From positions 93,725 to 157,724 of the forward strand of contig CAKRNO010000001.1 in the NCBI GenBank assembly GCA_934371135.1: 64,000 nt of DNA, written 5' to 3'. The first letter of the stretch is position 1; each line of letters opens with the position of its first letter. Positions 1 to 8,407 of the stretch are shown here, in pieces. A program made the translations under genes and the position numbers. The stretch comes from an uncultured Eubacteriales bacterium. GTDB taxonomy: Bacteria; Bacillota; Clostridia; Oscillospirales; CAG-272. Under the pieces are notes generated by a model, which was given only the letters and a program-made list of their open reading frames with translations, did not search any database and had not been told where the DNA came from.

Positions 1-1062
1 GCGGCGACCACCCATTATACGGAACTTAAGATGTACGCGCTTGACACTCCTGGTGTCCGGAATGCCAGCTGTGAATTTGATGTGGAGACGCTCCGCCCGA
101 CATACCGGTTGATGATCGGCGCTCCTGGGAAATCCAACGCGTTTGCGATTTCGGAGAAACTCGGGCTCCCCCGGGAGGTCGTGGAGCGTGCACGTGAGTT
201 GGTCAGTGCGGACAACCGCCGGTTCGAGACCATCCTGGAAGAACTCGAGAAGACGCGTTTTGAGATGGAGCGAGAGCGCGACGAGGCAACGAGACTGCGG
301 CGCGAGTACGAGAACTATAAAACGCATGCGGAGGCAGACCTCGCGCGACGACTGCGCGAGGGAGAGGAAGCCATCAAGCGGGATCGCGATCGTGCACGGC
401 AGCTCCTAGACAGCGCGCGGGTCTCCAGTGAATTCGTTTTCCACCAGCTGGAGGAACTGCGCAAAAAAGAGGACGCCAAGAGCCGTGCTGCGGCTCTGGA
501 GGAGACGAGGCGCGCAGTACGAGAGCAAATGCGCACAGCGGAAAAAACATGGTCAGAGACCGAATTCGAGGGCACGGAGACGGAGGAAAAGTATGTGTTG
601 CCTCGCCCGCTCCGCGTCGGGGACAAGATTTATATCGTTTCCTATCGTGCGGAGGGGGAGGTCACTGCGCTCCCGCGCGGCAAGGATGTAGAGGTACGGG
701 CGGGGGTGTTCCGCGGTAAAGTGCCGCTATCAGACGTGCGCCTCATCACCGATATGAAAAAACGCGAGCCCCAGAAGCCAAAGAGCGATACGCGTGTAAC
801 GCGCGGCGGTGTCGCCGCTTTCGCGCCGGAGCTTGATGTCCGAGGCAGGTACGGGGACGACGCATGGTTTGAGGTAGATCGTTACCTGGACGAGGCGGTG
901 CTCGCCGGCGTGGAAACGGTGCGTATCATTCACGGCAAGGGGACGGGCGCGCTCCGTGTGGCGCTCCACCGCGAGCTGAAAGCCGACCCCCGTGTCAAAT
1001 CGTTCCGTCTCGGGGAACTCGGCGAGGGGGATGCCGGCGTGACGGTGGTCACACTGAAATGA
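1..1062 (+). CDS. mutS2: Endonuclease MutS2, C-terminal part (truncated by window edge)
   Basis: MutS2 is a MutS-family ATPase with a C-terminal Smr nuclease domain, linked to suppression of recombination and to rescue of collided ribosomes. The reading frame is open from base 1, so only the last 353 residues are present. They begin at the end of the ATPase domain (ATTHYTELK, then the TPGVRNASCEFD stretch), continue through a charged coiled coil (about residues 75–175 of the fragment) and a KOW-like linker, and end in the Smr domain with LDVRG at about 278 and HGKGTGALR at about 311. The Walker A region lies upstream of the window. It ends 98 nt before the metK riboswitch, so it is probably not co-transcribed with metK. 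Confidence 0.96.
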   Translation, partial: AATTHYTELKMYALDTPGVRNASCEFDVETLRPTYRLMIGAPGKSNAFAISEKLGLPREVVERARELVSADNRRFETILEELEKTRFEMERERDEATRLRREYENYKTHAEADLARRLREGEEAIKRDRDRARQLLDSARVSSEFVFHQLEELRKKEDAKSRAAALEETRRAVREQMRTAEKTWSETEFEGTETEEKYVLPRPLRVGDKIYIVSYRAEGEVTALPRGKDVEVRAGVFRGKVPLSDVRLITDMKKREPQKPKSDTRVTRGGVAAFAPELDVRGRYGDDAWFEVDRYLDEAVLAGVETVRIIHGKGTGALRVALHRELKADPRVKSFRLGELGEGDAGVTVVTLK

Positions 1063-1110
1063 CGTCCGCTATTGCCATCCGGTTATTCCACAAAAATCTC
1101 GCATTTCCCC

Positions 1111-1139
1111 TTGCAATCAGCATAGCCGTGTGATACAAT
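1111..1139 (+). promoter_or_regulatory. Sigma-A promoter for the S-box/metK transcript
   Basis: TTGCAA (1111–1116) and TACAAT (1134–1139) are separated by exactly 17 nt and lie just upstream of the riboswitch. Transcription would start near 1146. Confidence 0.8.
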
Positions 1140-1160
1140 ATTTCCGCAACTGAATATGAC

Positions 1161-1243
1161 CTTATCGAGAGTGGGGGAGGGACCGGCCCTGTGAACCCAC
1201 GGCAACCTGTCGCGTGCAAGGTGCCAATTCCTGATAGATAAGC
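1161..1243 (+). ncRNA. SAM-I (S-box) riboswitch
   Basis: The P1 strands CTTATC (1161–1166) and GATAAG (1237–1242) enclose the conserved S-box core: CGAGAG after P1, GGAGGGACCGGCCC, then a GTGAA stretch and CGGCAACC. It lies directly upstream of metK, the classical target. The family binds S-adenosylmethionine and switches transcription off, so metK should be expressed when SAM is low. Confidence 0.96.
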
Positions 1244-1250
1244 GTCCCTG

Positions 1251-1290
1251 ACCCGGGTGACCTTGTCTGTCTGCCCGGGTATTTTATTTG
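1251..1290 (+). terminator. Riboswitch-controlled terminator upstream of metK
   Basis: ACCCGGG (1251–1257) pairs with CCCGGGT (1274–1280), followed by ATTTTATTTG. This is the expression platform of the S-box. It forms when SAM stabilises the aptamer. Confidence 0.88.
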
Positions 1291-1315
1291 ATTTATCAGA
1301 AAAGAGGAAAGATAT

Positions 1316-2497
1316 ATGTCAAAAAAACTGTTTACGTCCGAATCGGTCACAGAGGGGCATCCCGATAAAATCTGCGACAAGATCTCCGATGCTATCCTGG
1401 ATGAGATGCTCCGCCAGGATCCTATGTCCCGCGTTGCCTGTGAGACCTTTGCAACTACCGGCATTATTACGGTCATGGGAGAGGTGACGACGGAGGCGTA
1501 TGTGGACATCCCGGAAGTCGTGCGTCGCACCGTCGAGGAGATCGGTTATGACCGCGCCAAGTATGGCTTTGACTGCCACACCTGTGCTGTGATGACCTCC
1601 ATACATGAGCAGTCGCCCGATATCGCGCTCGGCGTTGACCGTTGCGCGGAGGCAAAAGAGGGAACCATGACGGATGACCTTGATACGGGCGCGGGGGACC
1701 AGGGGCTCATGTTCGGCTATGCCTGCGATGAGACGCCGGAGCTCATGCCGCTCCCCATTTCGCTCGCACACAGGCTTGCCCGCCGTCTGACAGAGGTGCG
1801 CAAGAACGGCACGATCCCGTACCTGCGCCCGGATGGGAAAACGCAGGTGACGGTTGAGTACGATGACGATCGCCCTGTCCGTATTGATACGGTGGTGGTA
1901 TCCAGCCAACACAGCGCGGAGACAGAACTCGCGCAGATCCGTGAGGATATTATCCGTGAAGTCATCACGCCTGTCATCCCGGCAGAAATGATGGATAACG
2001 AAACAAAGATCTACGTCAATCCGACCGGCAGATTTGTCATCGGCGGGCCTGCCGGGGACACCGGTCTTACCGGCAGAAAGATCATCGTGGATACCTACGG
2101 CGGCTATGCCCGCCATGGTGGCGGTGCCTTTTCGGGGAAGGACCCCACGAAGGTGGATCGCAGCGCCAGCTACGCTGCCCGTTATCTTGCAAAGAACGTC
2201 GTCAAGGCGGGGCTCGCCCGCCGCTGTGAGGTACAGATTGCCTACGCCATCGGGGTGGCGAAACCCGTGTCGCTCATGGTGGATACGGATGGAACAGGTG
2301 TTGTCTCCGACGACAAACTGTCCGAGGCTCTTTCGGAGCTGGTGGATCTCCGCCCTGCCGCAATCATTCGTCGTTTTGATCTGCGCCGCCCGATTTATAC
2401 GCCTCTTGCCGCTTACGGTCACATGGGGCGTGAGGATCTGATGGTCCCGTGGGAAAAGACGGACCTGACCGACGCACTGCTGGCAAAGGTCCGCTGA
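1316..2497 (+). CDS. metK: S-adenosylmethionine synthetase
   Basis: MetK makes SAM from methionine and ATP in the cytoplasm. The 393-residue length is normal. Visible motifs are GHPDKICD (14–21), GAGDQGLMFGYACDE near residue 120, and the Gly-rich GGGAFSGKDPTKVDRS loop from about 268. The ATG follows an AGAGGAAAG ribosome site. Expression is controlled by the S-box riboswitch and terminator directly upstream, giving feedback by the product. recD2 follows after 36 nt and may be read from the same transcript. Confidence 0.98.
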   Translation: MSKKLFTSESVTEGHPDKICDKISDAILDEMLRQDPMSRVACETFATTGIITVMGEVTTEAYVDIPEVVRRTVEEIGYDRAKYGFDCHTCAVMTSIHEQSPDIALGVDRCAEAKEGTMTDDLDTGAGDQGLMFGYACDETPELMPLPISLAHRLARRLTEVRKNGTIPYLRPDGKTQVTVEYDDDRPVRIDTVVVSSQHSAETELAQIREDIIREVITPVIPAEMMDNETKIYVNPTGRFVIGGPAGDTGLTGRKIIVDTYGGYARHGGGAFSGKDPTKVDRSASYAARYLAKNVVKAGLARRCEVQIAYAIGVAKPVSLMVDTDGTGVVSDDKLSEALSELVDLRPAAIIRRFDLRRPIYTPLAAYGHMGREDLMVPWEKTDLTDALLAKVR

Positions 2498-2533
2498 AAA
2501 GATTACAAAAATTATTTGTGAGGAGGTGAGAGA

Positions 2534-4768
2534 ATGGCAGAAAACAGGGCAGATGAGGCAGATATTATCGGCACCGTTGAGGAAGTCGTATATCACAATG
2601 CTGCAAACGACTACGCGGTGCTGGAGCTCATCGACGCGCGGACGGGCAAGCTCGTGACCGCCGTCGGTACGGTACCTTACCCTGCCGCGGGAGAACAGAT
2701 GCGGCTGTGGGGGAGCTGGAAAGCTCATCCCGATTACGGTAAGCAGCTCGTCATCGAGCAATACGAAAAGCAACTGCCTTCGTCGAGCGCCGATATTCTC
2801 CGCTATCTCTCCTCACGCGCTATCAAAGGGGTGGGCCCCGGTATTGCCCTGAAGATTGTAAACCGATTCGGCGCCGAAACATTTGAGGTCATTGAACAAC
2901 ATCCGGAATGGCTGACCGATATCCCGGGGATTACACGTAAAAAGGCGGCTGCCATTGCCGAGTCGTTTGCCGAGCAGGCAGAGCTGCGGGAGTTCATGAC
3001 TCTTTGCGCGGGTCACCTCGGAAACACGACCATCACACGTGTTTTCCGCGAGTGGGGCAAGGGCGCTTCGTCACTTCTGCGCAGCAATCCTTATCGTCTC
3101 TGCCGCGGGGGATTTGGGATTGGGTTTGAACGCGCCGACGAGATCGCGGCACAGCTCGGCATCAAAAAAGACGCATCCGTGCGGGTGCGTGCCGGCGTCA
3201 CCTATGTTCTGACTTATCAGGCAGGTGTAAACGGTCACACCTGTCTGCCACGGCAGAAACTGATTCCGGCAGCAGCAGAGACCTTAGGACTGGACGCGGG
3301 GACTGTGGAGGAGGCGGTGCAGTCGGAGCTCTCCGACGGGGCACTCGTCTGCCATACCTTTGATGGTACGGAGTATATCTATCTGAAAACTTACGATGAT
3401 GCGGAACGTACCGTGGCGGATAAATTGCGCCTCCTCACAAGACAGGCCGCTACCTTCGACCGCGACAATATCGTCAGCCTGATCGACCGTATGGAACGGG
3501 AGTGGGGCATCACCTATGCAAGAGAGCAAAGGAATGCTATCGGTGTTGCCGTGGCTAGCGGTGTGATGATCCTGACAGGCGGTCCGGGCACGGGGAAGAC
3601 CACGGTTATAAGGGCGCTTTTGCGGATATTTGATATTCTCGGTGTGGATACGGTGCTGGCAGCCCCGACAGGGCGCGCCGCCAAACGGATGTCGGAGGCG
3701 ACGGTGCATGAGGCAAAGACTCTGCACCGGCTCCTGGAGATGACCCGCGCCGACGACGTGACGACGCCGCACTTTATGCGGGACGAGGACAATCCGCTCG
3801 ATGCCATGGCGGTGATCGTCGACGAAAGCTCTATGATCGATCTGCCGCTGATGGCGTCGCTCACGCGCGCCATGCGGCGCGGGAGTCGTCTGATACTCGT
3901 AGGGGATGCCAACCAGTTGCCCGCCGTCGGGTGCGGTAATGTGCTCGGGGATCTGATTACTTCCGGCGCTTTTCCTACTGTGGAGCTCTGCGAGATTTTC
4001 CGCCAGGCGGAGGAGAGCCAGATCGTCCGCAATGCGCACAGAATTCTGCACGGTGAGATGCCCGACGTCACACGTACGGATGGGGATTTCTTTTTCCTCG
4101 CCAGACCGCGCGAGGGGGCGATCCCCGCTACCATCGAGCAGCTCATTGCCGAGCGGTTGCCGCGCGCCTATGGCCGCGAGGTACTCTCCGGTATTCAGGT
4201 CATTACACCGACCCACCGTGGTATTGCCGGGACGGATAAACTCAATGCGGGGTTGCAGGCACGGTTGAATCCGCCCTCTGCCGAGAAGGCGGAGGTACGC
4301 GCACACGGCATTGTTTTCCGTGTCGGGGACCGTGTCATGCAGGTGCGTAACCAATATGACATTGAATGGCATCGCGGAGAGTATCGCGGGAATGGGGTAT
4401 TTAACGGGGACCTCGGCGTAATTAAAAAAATAGAGAAATCCGACCCGGATTTCGCGGTCACGATCGCTTTTGACGATCGGGAAGCAGTGTACGACCTCTC
4501 CATGCTGGATGATGTAGAGCTTGCCTATGCAATCACGGTGCATAAGAGCCAGGGGAGCGAGTATGCAACGGTCATTATGCCGATCTTCGCCTGCGGGGCG
4601 GTTCTGCAGACGCGCAGTCTGCTCTATACCGCGATGACGCGGGCAAAGACACGCCTGATCCTCGTCGGGAGACCGGATGTGCTCGCCCGCATGGTCGAGA
4701 ACGTGCATATCGCGTCCCGCTATACGGGGCTCGCCTACCGGCTCGCAAACAGTGCGGATTTGTCATAA
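2534..4768 (+). CDS. recD2: RecD2-type SF1B DNA helicase
   Basis: RecD2 is a 5'-3' DNA helicase of bacteria, not part of a RecBCD complex, implicated in repair and replication-fork maintenance. The protein has 744 residues: an OB-like N-terminal region, helix-hairpin-helix repeats (ISSRAIKGVGPGIALKIV; ITRKKAAAI) at about 90–150, Walker A GGPGTGKTT at 349–357, Walker B with DE at 430–431 (VIVDESSMID), and the C-terminal UvrD-like lobe with TVHKSQGSEY and LYTAMTRAK. A strong AGGAGGTGAGAGA ribosome site precedes the ATG. It sits 36 nt after metK, with no terminator between. Confidence 0.95.
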   Translation: MAENRADEADIIGTVEEVVYHNAANDYAVLELIDARTGKLVTAVGTVPYPAAGEQMRLWGSWKAHPDYGKQLVIEQYEKQLPSSSADILRYLSSRAIKGVGPGIALKIVNRFGAETFEVIEQHPEWLTDIPGITRKKAAAIAESFAEQAELREFMTLCAGHLGNTTITRVFREWGKGASSLLRSNPYRLCRGGFGIGFERADEIAAQLGIKKDASVRVRAGVTYVLTYQAGVNGHTCLPRQKLIPAAAETLGLDAGTVEEAVQSELSDGALVCHTFDGTEYIYLKTYDDAERTVADKLRLLTRQAATFDRDNIVSLIDRMEREWGITYAREQRNAIGVAVASGVMILTGGPGTGKTTVIRALLRIFDILGVDTVLAAPTGRAAKRMSEATVHEAKTLHRLLEMTRADDVTTPHFMRDEDNPLDAMAVIVDESSMIDLPLMASLTRAMRRGSRLILVGDANQLPAVGCGNVLGDLITSGAFPTVELCEIFRQAEESQIVRNAHRILHGEMPDVTRTDGDFFFLARPREGAIPATIEQLIAERLPRAYGREVLSGIQVITPTHRGIAGTDKLNAGLQARLNPPSAEKAEVRAHGIVFRVGDRVMQVRNQYDIEWHRGEYRGNGVFNGDLGVIKKIEKSDPDFAVTIAFDDREAVYDLSMLDDVELAYAITVHKSQGSEYATVIMPIFACGAVLQTRSLLYTAMTRAKTRLILVGRPDVLARMVENVHIASRYTGLAYRLANSADLS

Positions 4769-4777
4769 AAATTTGCC

Positions 4778-4806
4778 TTGCATTGTGTAGGCGGATGGTA
4801 TATAAT
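4778..4806 (+). promoter_or_regulatory. Promoter for the mreB-like gene
   Basis: TTGCAT (4778–4783), a 17-nt spacer and a perfect TATAAT (4801–4806), 32 nt before the start codon. Confidence 0.82.
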
Positions 4807-4837
4807 CTTACTACAATTACGTTAAAAGGAACTGTTC

Positions 4838-5878
4838 ATGCAAAACCGACTTGGAATCGACATGGGTGGCGCCACCATCAGCGTTGCGGCACCGGGGCGC
4901 GGGCTTATTCTGCAGGATCCTGCGGTCATCGCGGTAGAGCGAGAGAGCGGGCGTGTGCTGGCTGCCGGCGCCATGGCGGAACAAAAACTGAATACCTCTG
5001 ACCGCCGCGTGTCGCTTACCCGTCCGTTTACGAACGGTTTTATGGGGGCACCGGATGAAATCGGCGTGCTCATTACCTCCTGTCTTGCCAATACGGGGTG
5101 TATGGGCGATACGGATCTGATCCTCTCTGTCCCCTGCGATATCAGTGATGAAGATGAGGAACGGCTCGGCAGAATTGCAGACGCCGCCGGTGCTGCCTCC
5201 TGCCACTTGGTCTACGCGCCGCTGGCGGCGATGGCGGGGACGTTTCTGCGCCTGCCCGCAGGCTGCCTCGTCGTGGACATCGGTGCAACCTCTACCAATG
5301 TGATGCTTCTTTGCCGCGGCAGGATCTATTATATGAAAACGATCCGCGTCGGTGGGCAGACGTTTGACCGCTCCATCGCCGACTACCTCTGGAAGCGCAG
5401 AAAGATACGCGTAAGCCTTCGTACCGCCGAGATGATTAAGATGAAGATCGGGTCCGTTTGGGCGGGTGCTACCGGTAAGACGATGGAGGCGGTCGGCAAG
5501 GATGCTTCCGGCAGGGAAGTGAAGTTCCGTATCTCGTCACCGGACCTGTATGATTCGCTCGAACAGCCGCTCGCCGATATTCTGGAAGCCGTGTTTTTTG
5601 CGGTCTCCAAAATACCGTCGGAGTTTGTCTCCGGCGTCTTCGAGCTTGGGATCCAACTGACAGGCGGCGGGGCACTCTTGGATGGGATCGACCGCATGAT
5701 CGGTGGTGTCACAGGTGTTCCGACGACGCGTGTCGATGACCCTATGGGTTGTACGGCACTCGGGCTCGCGGAAATGTTCGACATCCTCCCCGACGATCTG
5801 CCGCCCTCTTTCCGCAATGTGTCGGAGATTTATATCAAACACGCCGGGCTACCCGGGCAAGGAGAATATGATGAGTAA
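4838..5878 (+). CDS. MreB/Mbl-like bacterial actin
   Basis: A 346-residue actin-fold ATPase of the MreB family, which forms membrane-associated filaments that guide cell-wall synthesis. The phosphate-1 loop appears as GIDMGGATISV (6–16). Other landmarks are the phosphate-2 segment VVDIGATSTNVMLL, the RVGGQTFDRSI segment and the adenosine loop LTGGGALLDGI. MreB hallmarks are recognisable but divergent, for example VPCDISDEDEERL where classical MreB has a VP.G.T.VE-type segment. No mreC or mreD follows. A 43-codon membrane ORF overlaps its 3' end instead. It could be Mbl/MreBH-like or a spore-related paralogue; the exact subtype is unclear. Confidence 0.85.
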   Translation: MQNRLGIDMGGATISVAAPGRGLILQDPAVIAVERESGRVLAAGAMAEQKLNTSDRRVSLTRPFTNGFMGAPDEIGVLITSCLANTGCMGDTDLILSVPCDISDEDEERLGRIADAAGAASCHLVYAPLAAMAGTFLRLPAGCLVVDIGATSTNVMLLCRGRIYYMKTIRVGGQTFDRSIADYLWKRRKIRVSLRTAEMIKMKIGSVWAGATGKTMEAVGKDASGREVKFRISSPDLYDSLEQPLADILEAVFFAVSKIPSEFVSGVFELGIQLTGGGALLDGIDRMIGGVTGVPTTRVDDPMGCTALGLAEMFDILPDDLPPSFRNVSEIYIKHAGLPGQGEYDE

Positions 5879-6002
5879 AGCAAACCAGAATAAAAACGGC
5901 GGCGCGCGCAGCGGTCTTTACCGTGCTCTTGCGTTTCTTCTCGCAGGGCTGATGATCGCCGGTACCGTCACCGCGGTTATCTTCTATGTGATTGCAAAAT
6001 AA
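5871..6002 (+). CDS. Small single-pass membrane protein (43 residues), unknown
   Basis: Not recognised. It has a polar N-terminus (MSKANQNKNGGARSG) and one hydrophobic helix of about 24 residues (from LYRALAFLLAG to VIFYVIAK). The chosen ATG at 5871 has GGAG 6 nt upstream; an ATG at 5868 is possible but too close to it. The start overlaps the last codons of the mreB-like gene (stop at 5876–5878), which suggests translational coupling. A terminator follows directly. The composition resembles short DUF4044-type proteins of Firmicutes, but this is only an impression. Confidence 0.7.
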   Translation: MSKANQNKNGGARSGLYRALAFLLAGLMIAGTVTAVIFYVIAK

Positions 6003-6020
6003 AAGTGCCGTGTACTGAAA

Positions 6021-6047
6021 AAGCCGCTCGAATGAGCGGCTTTTTTA
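6021..6047. terminator. Bidirectional terminator between the mreB-like operon and ruvB
   Basis: AAGCCGCTC, loop GAAT, GAGCGGCTT, then T6. The complement strand also ends in a T-run. It sits between convergent genes. Confidence 0.92.
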
Positions 6048-6073
6048 CATGGACGCGCGTTGATTTTCAGCAT

Positions 6074-7123
6074 TCAGTCCCTGCGATCAAAAAAGGAGGG
6101 CTGTGCACCGGAAGCAAAGGGGATACCGAGGTGGTCGTACGCGAGCTTCGTCACGCATCTGCCGCGCGGAGTACGGGAGAGAAATCCGAGCTGCATCAGA
6201 TACGGTTCATAGACGTCCTCGATGGTCACCGCTTCTTCTCCGATGGTGGCGGCGAGCGTCTCAAGACCCACGGGACCACCGCCGTAATATTTGATGATTG
6301 CTTCCATCATGCGGCGGTCAACCGCATCCAGCCCGATGGCATCGATATCAAGCATACGGAGCCCGAGCTCGGCAATTTCGCCAGTGATGACGCCGTTTCC
6401 TTTGACAATGGCGAAGTCGCGGATACGCTTGAGCAGGCGGTTGGCGATACGGGGGGTGCCGCGCGAGCGACCCGCGATCTGGCGCATCCCCTCATCGGTG
6501 ATCTCGATCTCCAGCAGCTTGGCGCTGCGGCGAACAATGGTTGCCAGTTCCTCCGGAGTGTAAATCTCCAGCTTTAATATGACGCCGAAACGGTCGCGGA
6601 GCGGTGTTGTCATCTGCCCGGCACGCGTCGTGGCACCGATCAGGGTAAAAGGCTTCAGATCGAGGCGGATGCTACGGGCACTGGGACCTTTCCCGATGAT
6701 GATGTCGACGGCATAGTCTTCCATGGCAGGGTAGAGCACTTCCTCCACCTGTCGGGAAAGTCTGTGAATTTCGTCAATAAAGAGGATATCCCCGGCGTTC
6801 ATATTGGTGAGGAGCGCGACAAGGTCGCCCACCTTCTCGATCGCGGGGCCGGACGTGATACGGATGGGTTTTCCCATCTCATTCGCGATGACCCCCGCCA
6901 GTGTGGTTTTACCGAGTCCGGGAGGGCCGTAGAGGAGGACGTGGTCGAGCGCGGTCCCGCGCAGTTTGGCTGATTCAATGTAAACCTTCAGGTTTTCTTT
7001 TGCCTTGTCCTGCCCGACATATTCGTCGAGCGTTTTCGGGCGGAGACTGATCTCCTGTCCGTCCTCGTTCGGATCAAATTCATTGGACATGATCCGGTCT
7101 TCAAAATCAAACTCTGTTTCCAT
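6074..7123 (-). CDS. ruvB: Holliday junction branch-migration ATPase RuvB
   Basis: RuvB is the AAA+ motor that drives branch migration with RuvA. The protein has 349 residues, Walker A GPPGLGKTT at 66–74, Walker B with DEIH in ILFIDEIHRL at about 114–124, sensor-1 region IGATTRAG, and the winged-helix C-terminus ending near GRCVTKLAYDHLG. It lies 9 nt downstream of ruvA in the same operon. A short acidic N-terminal extension (EDRIMSNEFDPNEDGQE) precedes the conserved LRPKTLDEYVGQ. An internal Met at 12 is an alternative start. Confidence 0.98.
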   Translation of the reverse strand: METEFDFEDRIMSNEFDPNEDGQEISLRPKTLDEYVGQDKAKENLKVYIESAKLRGTALDHVLLYGPPGLGKTTLAGVIANEMGKPIRITSGPAIEKVGDLVALLTNMNAGDILFIDEIHRLSRQVEEVLYPAMEDYAVDIIIGKGPSARSIRLDLKPFTLIGATTRAGQMTTPLRDRFGVILKLEIYTPEELATIVRRSAKLLEIEITDEGMRQIAGRSRGTPRIANRLLKRIRDFAIVKGNGVITGEIAELGLRMLDIDAIGLDAVDRRMMEAIIKYYGGGPVGLETLAATIGEEAVTIEDVYEPYLMQLGFLSRTPRGRCVTKLAYDHLGIPFASGAQPSFFDRRD

Positions 7124-7132
7124 CGTCTCTCC

Positions 7133-7735
7133 TTACAGGAATTTTCGGAGCGCTTGCGAGATGAGATCGTTCAGCGAGAGCTTTTCGGCATCCAGCCCGG
7201 AAAGCGCGCTCATCGCAGAGGCGCGGTCATAGCCGAGCGTCATGAGGGCTTCGATGGCGTCACCGAGCTTGCCACCGGTCGCGGGGGCGGCACTTGCCGC
7301 TGTGCCCGGCTGCGGGGTACGGAGCGTCATGCCGGCGATCTTGTCCTTGAGCTCAAGAACGATGCGGGCAGCGGTCTTGGCGCCGACGTTCGGGGCTTTC
7401 GCGAGCGCTTTTGTGTCTTCGGTGCAGACAGCAAGGCGGAAACGGTCGGTGGTGAATACGGACAGTACTGCCATCGCCGCTTTGGGACCTACACCGGACA
7501 CGCCGATGAGCAGTTTGAAGCAGTCCAGCTCGTCCTTGTCACGGAAGCCGAACAGCTCGACTCCATCCTCGCGGACCTGTAAGTAAGTGTAGAGTTTGAC
7601 ACGGGAACCGAACTTTGCGGACAGCGTATCCGATGTCGTCAGGCTGACTGTCAGGCTGTAACCGACGCCGCCGCAATCCACGACCGCAAGTCCCGGTTCA
7701 CGCTCCGTCAGTGTCCCGTCAAGATAATAGAACAT
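7133..7735 (-). CDS. ruvA: Holliday junction DNA-binding protein RuvA
   Basis: RuvA binds the four-way junction and loads RuvB. I place the start at 7735 (MFYYLDGTLTEREPG), which matches the family N-terminus and has GAGGTG about 8 nt upstream. The open frame extends 40 codons further to 7855, but that stretch is not RuvA-like and crosses the promoter. The 200-residue product has the OB fold, helix-hairpin-helix motifs (IGVSGVGPKAAMAVL and APNVGAKTAARIV) and the C-terminal domain III that contacts RuvB (IEALMTLGYDRASA). It forms an operon with ruvB. Confidence 0.96.
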   Translation of the reverse strand: MFYYLDGTLTEREPGLAVVDCGGVGYSLTVSLTTSDTLSAKFGSRVKLYTYLQVREDGVELFGFRDKDELDCFKLLIGVSGVGPKAAMAVLSVFTTDRFRLAVCTEDTKALAKAPNVGAKTAARIVLELKDKIAGMTLRTPQPGTAASAAPATGGKLGDAIEALMTLGYDRASAMSALSGLDAEKLSLNDLISQALRKFL

Positions 7736-7764
7736 AATCGCCCACCTCGTATTTTCATAAAAGC

Positions 7765-7794
7765 AGTATAGCATAAATGCGCGAAAAAGTAAAG
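7765..7794 (-). promoter_or_regulatory. Promoter of ruvAB
   Basis: Read on the minus strand: TTTACT, 17 nt, TATACT, ending 30 nt before the RuvA start codon. The -35 box matches only 4 of 6 positions. It is divergent from the ruvC promoter. Confidence 0.65.
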
Positions 7795-7837
7795 ACGGAA
7801 CGCCGAGGGGAGGTAAATCGGACAGAAGTGCCCGGGT

Positions 7838-7866
7838 TTGACAATTACGATACAATATGCTATACT
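7838..7866 (+). promoter_or_regulatory. Promoter of the ruvC operon
   Basis: Consensus TTGACA (7838–7843), 17-nt spacer, TATACT (7861–7866), 30 nt upstream of ruvC. It is likely the promoter for the chain running to truA. Confidence 0.85.
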
Positions 7867-7896
7867 GTTCTGTAAATGTGTGTCGGGAGGTAAGGT

Positions 7897-8394
7897 ATGA
7901 TCATTCTCGGTATTGACCCGGGATATGCCATCGTCGGCTGGGGTGTCATCGAGGTGCGCGGTGCCTCGTTCCGCCCGATTGCCTGCGGCGACATATCCAC
8001 GCCGGCGAAGACAAGCCTATCGTCCAGACTGAAAACCATCTATGATGAGATGCGCCGTATCACGGAGAAGTATCACCCGGAGCAGATGGCGATTGAGGAA
8101 CTGTTTTTCAATACGAATATCACGACCGGTATCAAGGTGGCAGAAGCGCGTGGCGTTATTTTGCTCGCCGCCGAGGAGGCAGGCATACCTATCTTTGAAT
8201 ACACACCTCTCCAGGTCAAGCAGGCAGTTGTCGGCTACGGCCTCGCCGAGAAGAAACAGGTCATCGCTATGGTAACAAACCTTCTGCGCCTGAAAAATCC
8301 GCCGAAGCCGGACGATACGGCAGACGCACTGGCGATCGCGCTCTGCCACGGGCAGGCAGCAGGGTCCGGGATCGCCGCCTATTTCAATCAATAA
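7897..8394 (+). CDS. ruvC: Holliday junction resolvase RuvC
   Basis: RuvC cuts the Holliday junctions handled by RuvAB. The protein has 165 residues. Acidic active-site positions are visible: Asp7 in GIDPGYAIVG, Glu in AIEELFFN, and the C-terminal KPDDTADALAIALCH. A GGGAGG ribosome site precedes the ATG. Here ruvC is divergent from ruvAB rather than ahead of it, so the RuvABC set is split over two promoters that share a 100-bp control region. Confidence 0.98.
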   Translation: MIILGIDPGYAIVGWGVIEVRGASFRPIACGDISTPAKTSLSSRLKTIYDEMRRITEKYHPEQMAIEELFFNTNITTGIKVAEARGVILLAAEEAGIPIFEYTPLQVKQAVVGYGLAEKKQVIAMVTNLLRLKNPPKPDDTADALAIALCHGQAAGSGIAAYFNQ

Positions 8395-8407
8395 CGGAAG
8401 AAATACT

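Noticed and set aside
7736..7855. 40-codon N-terminal extension of RuvA
   Set aside because: It crosses the ruvAB promoter and has no family similarity; the start at 7735 has its own ribosome site.
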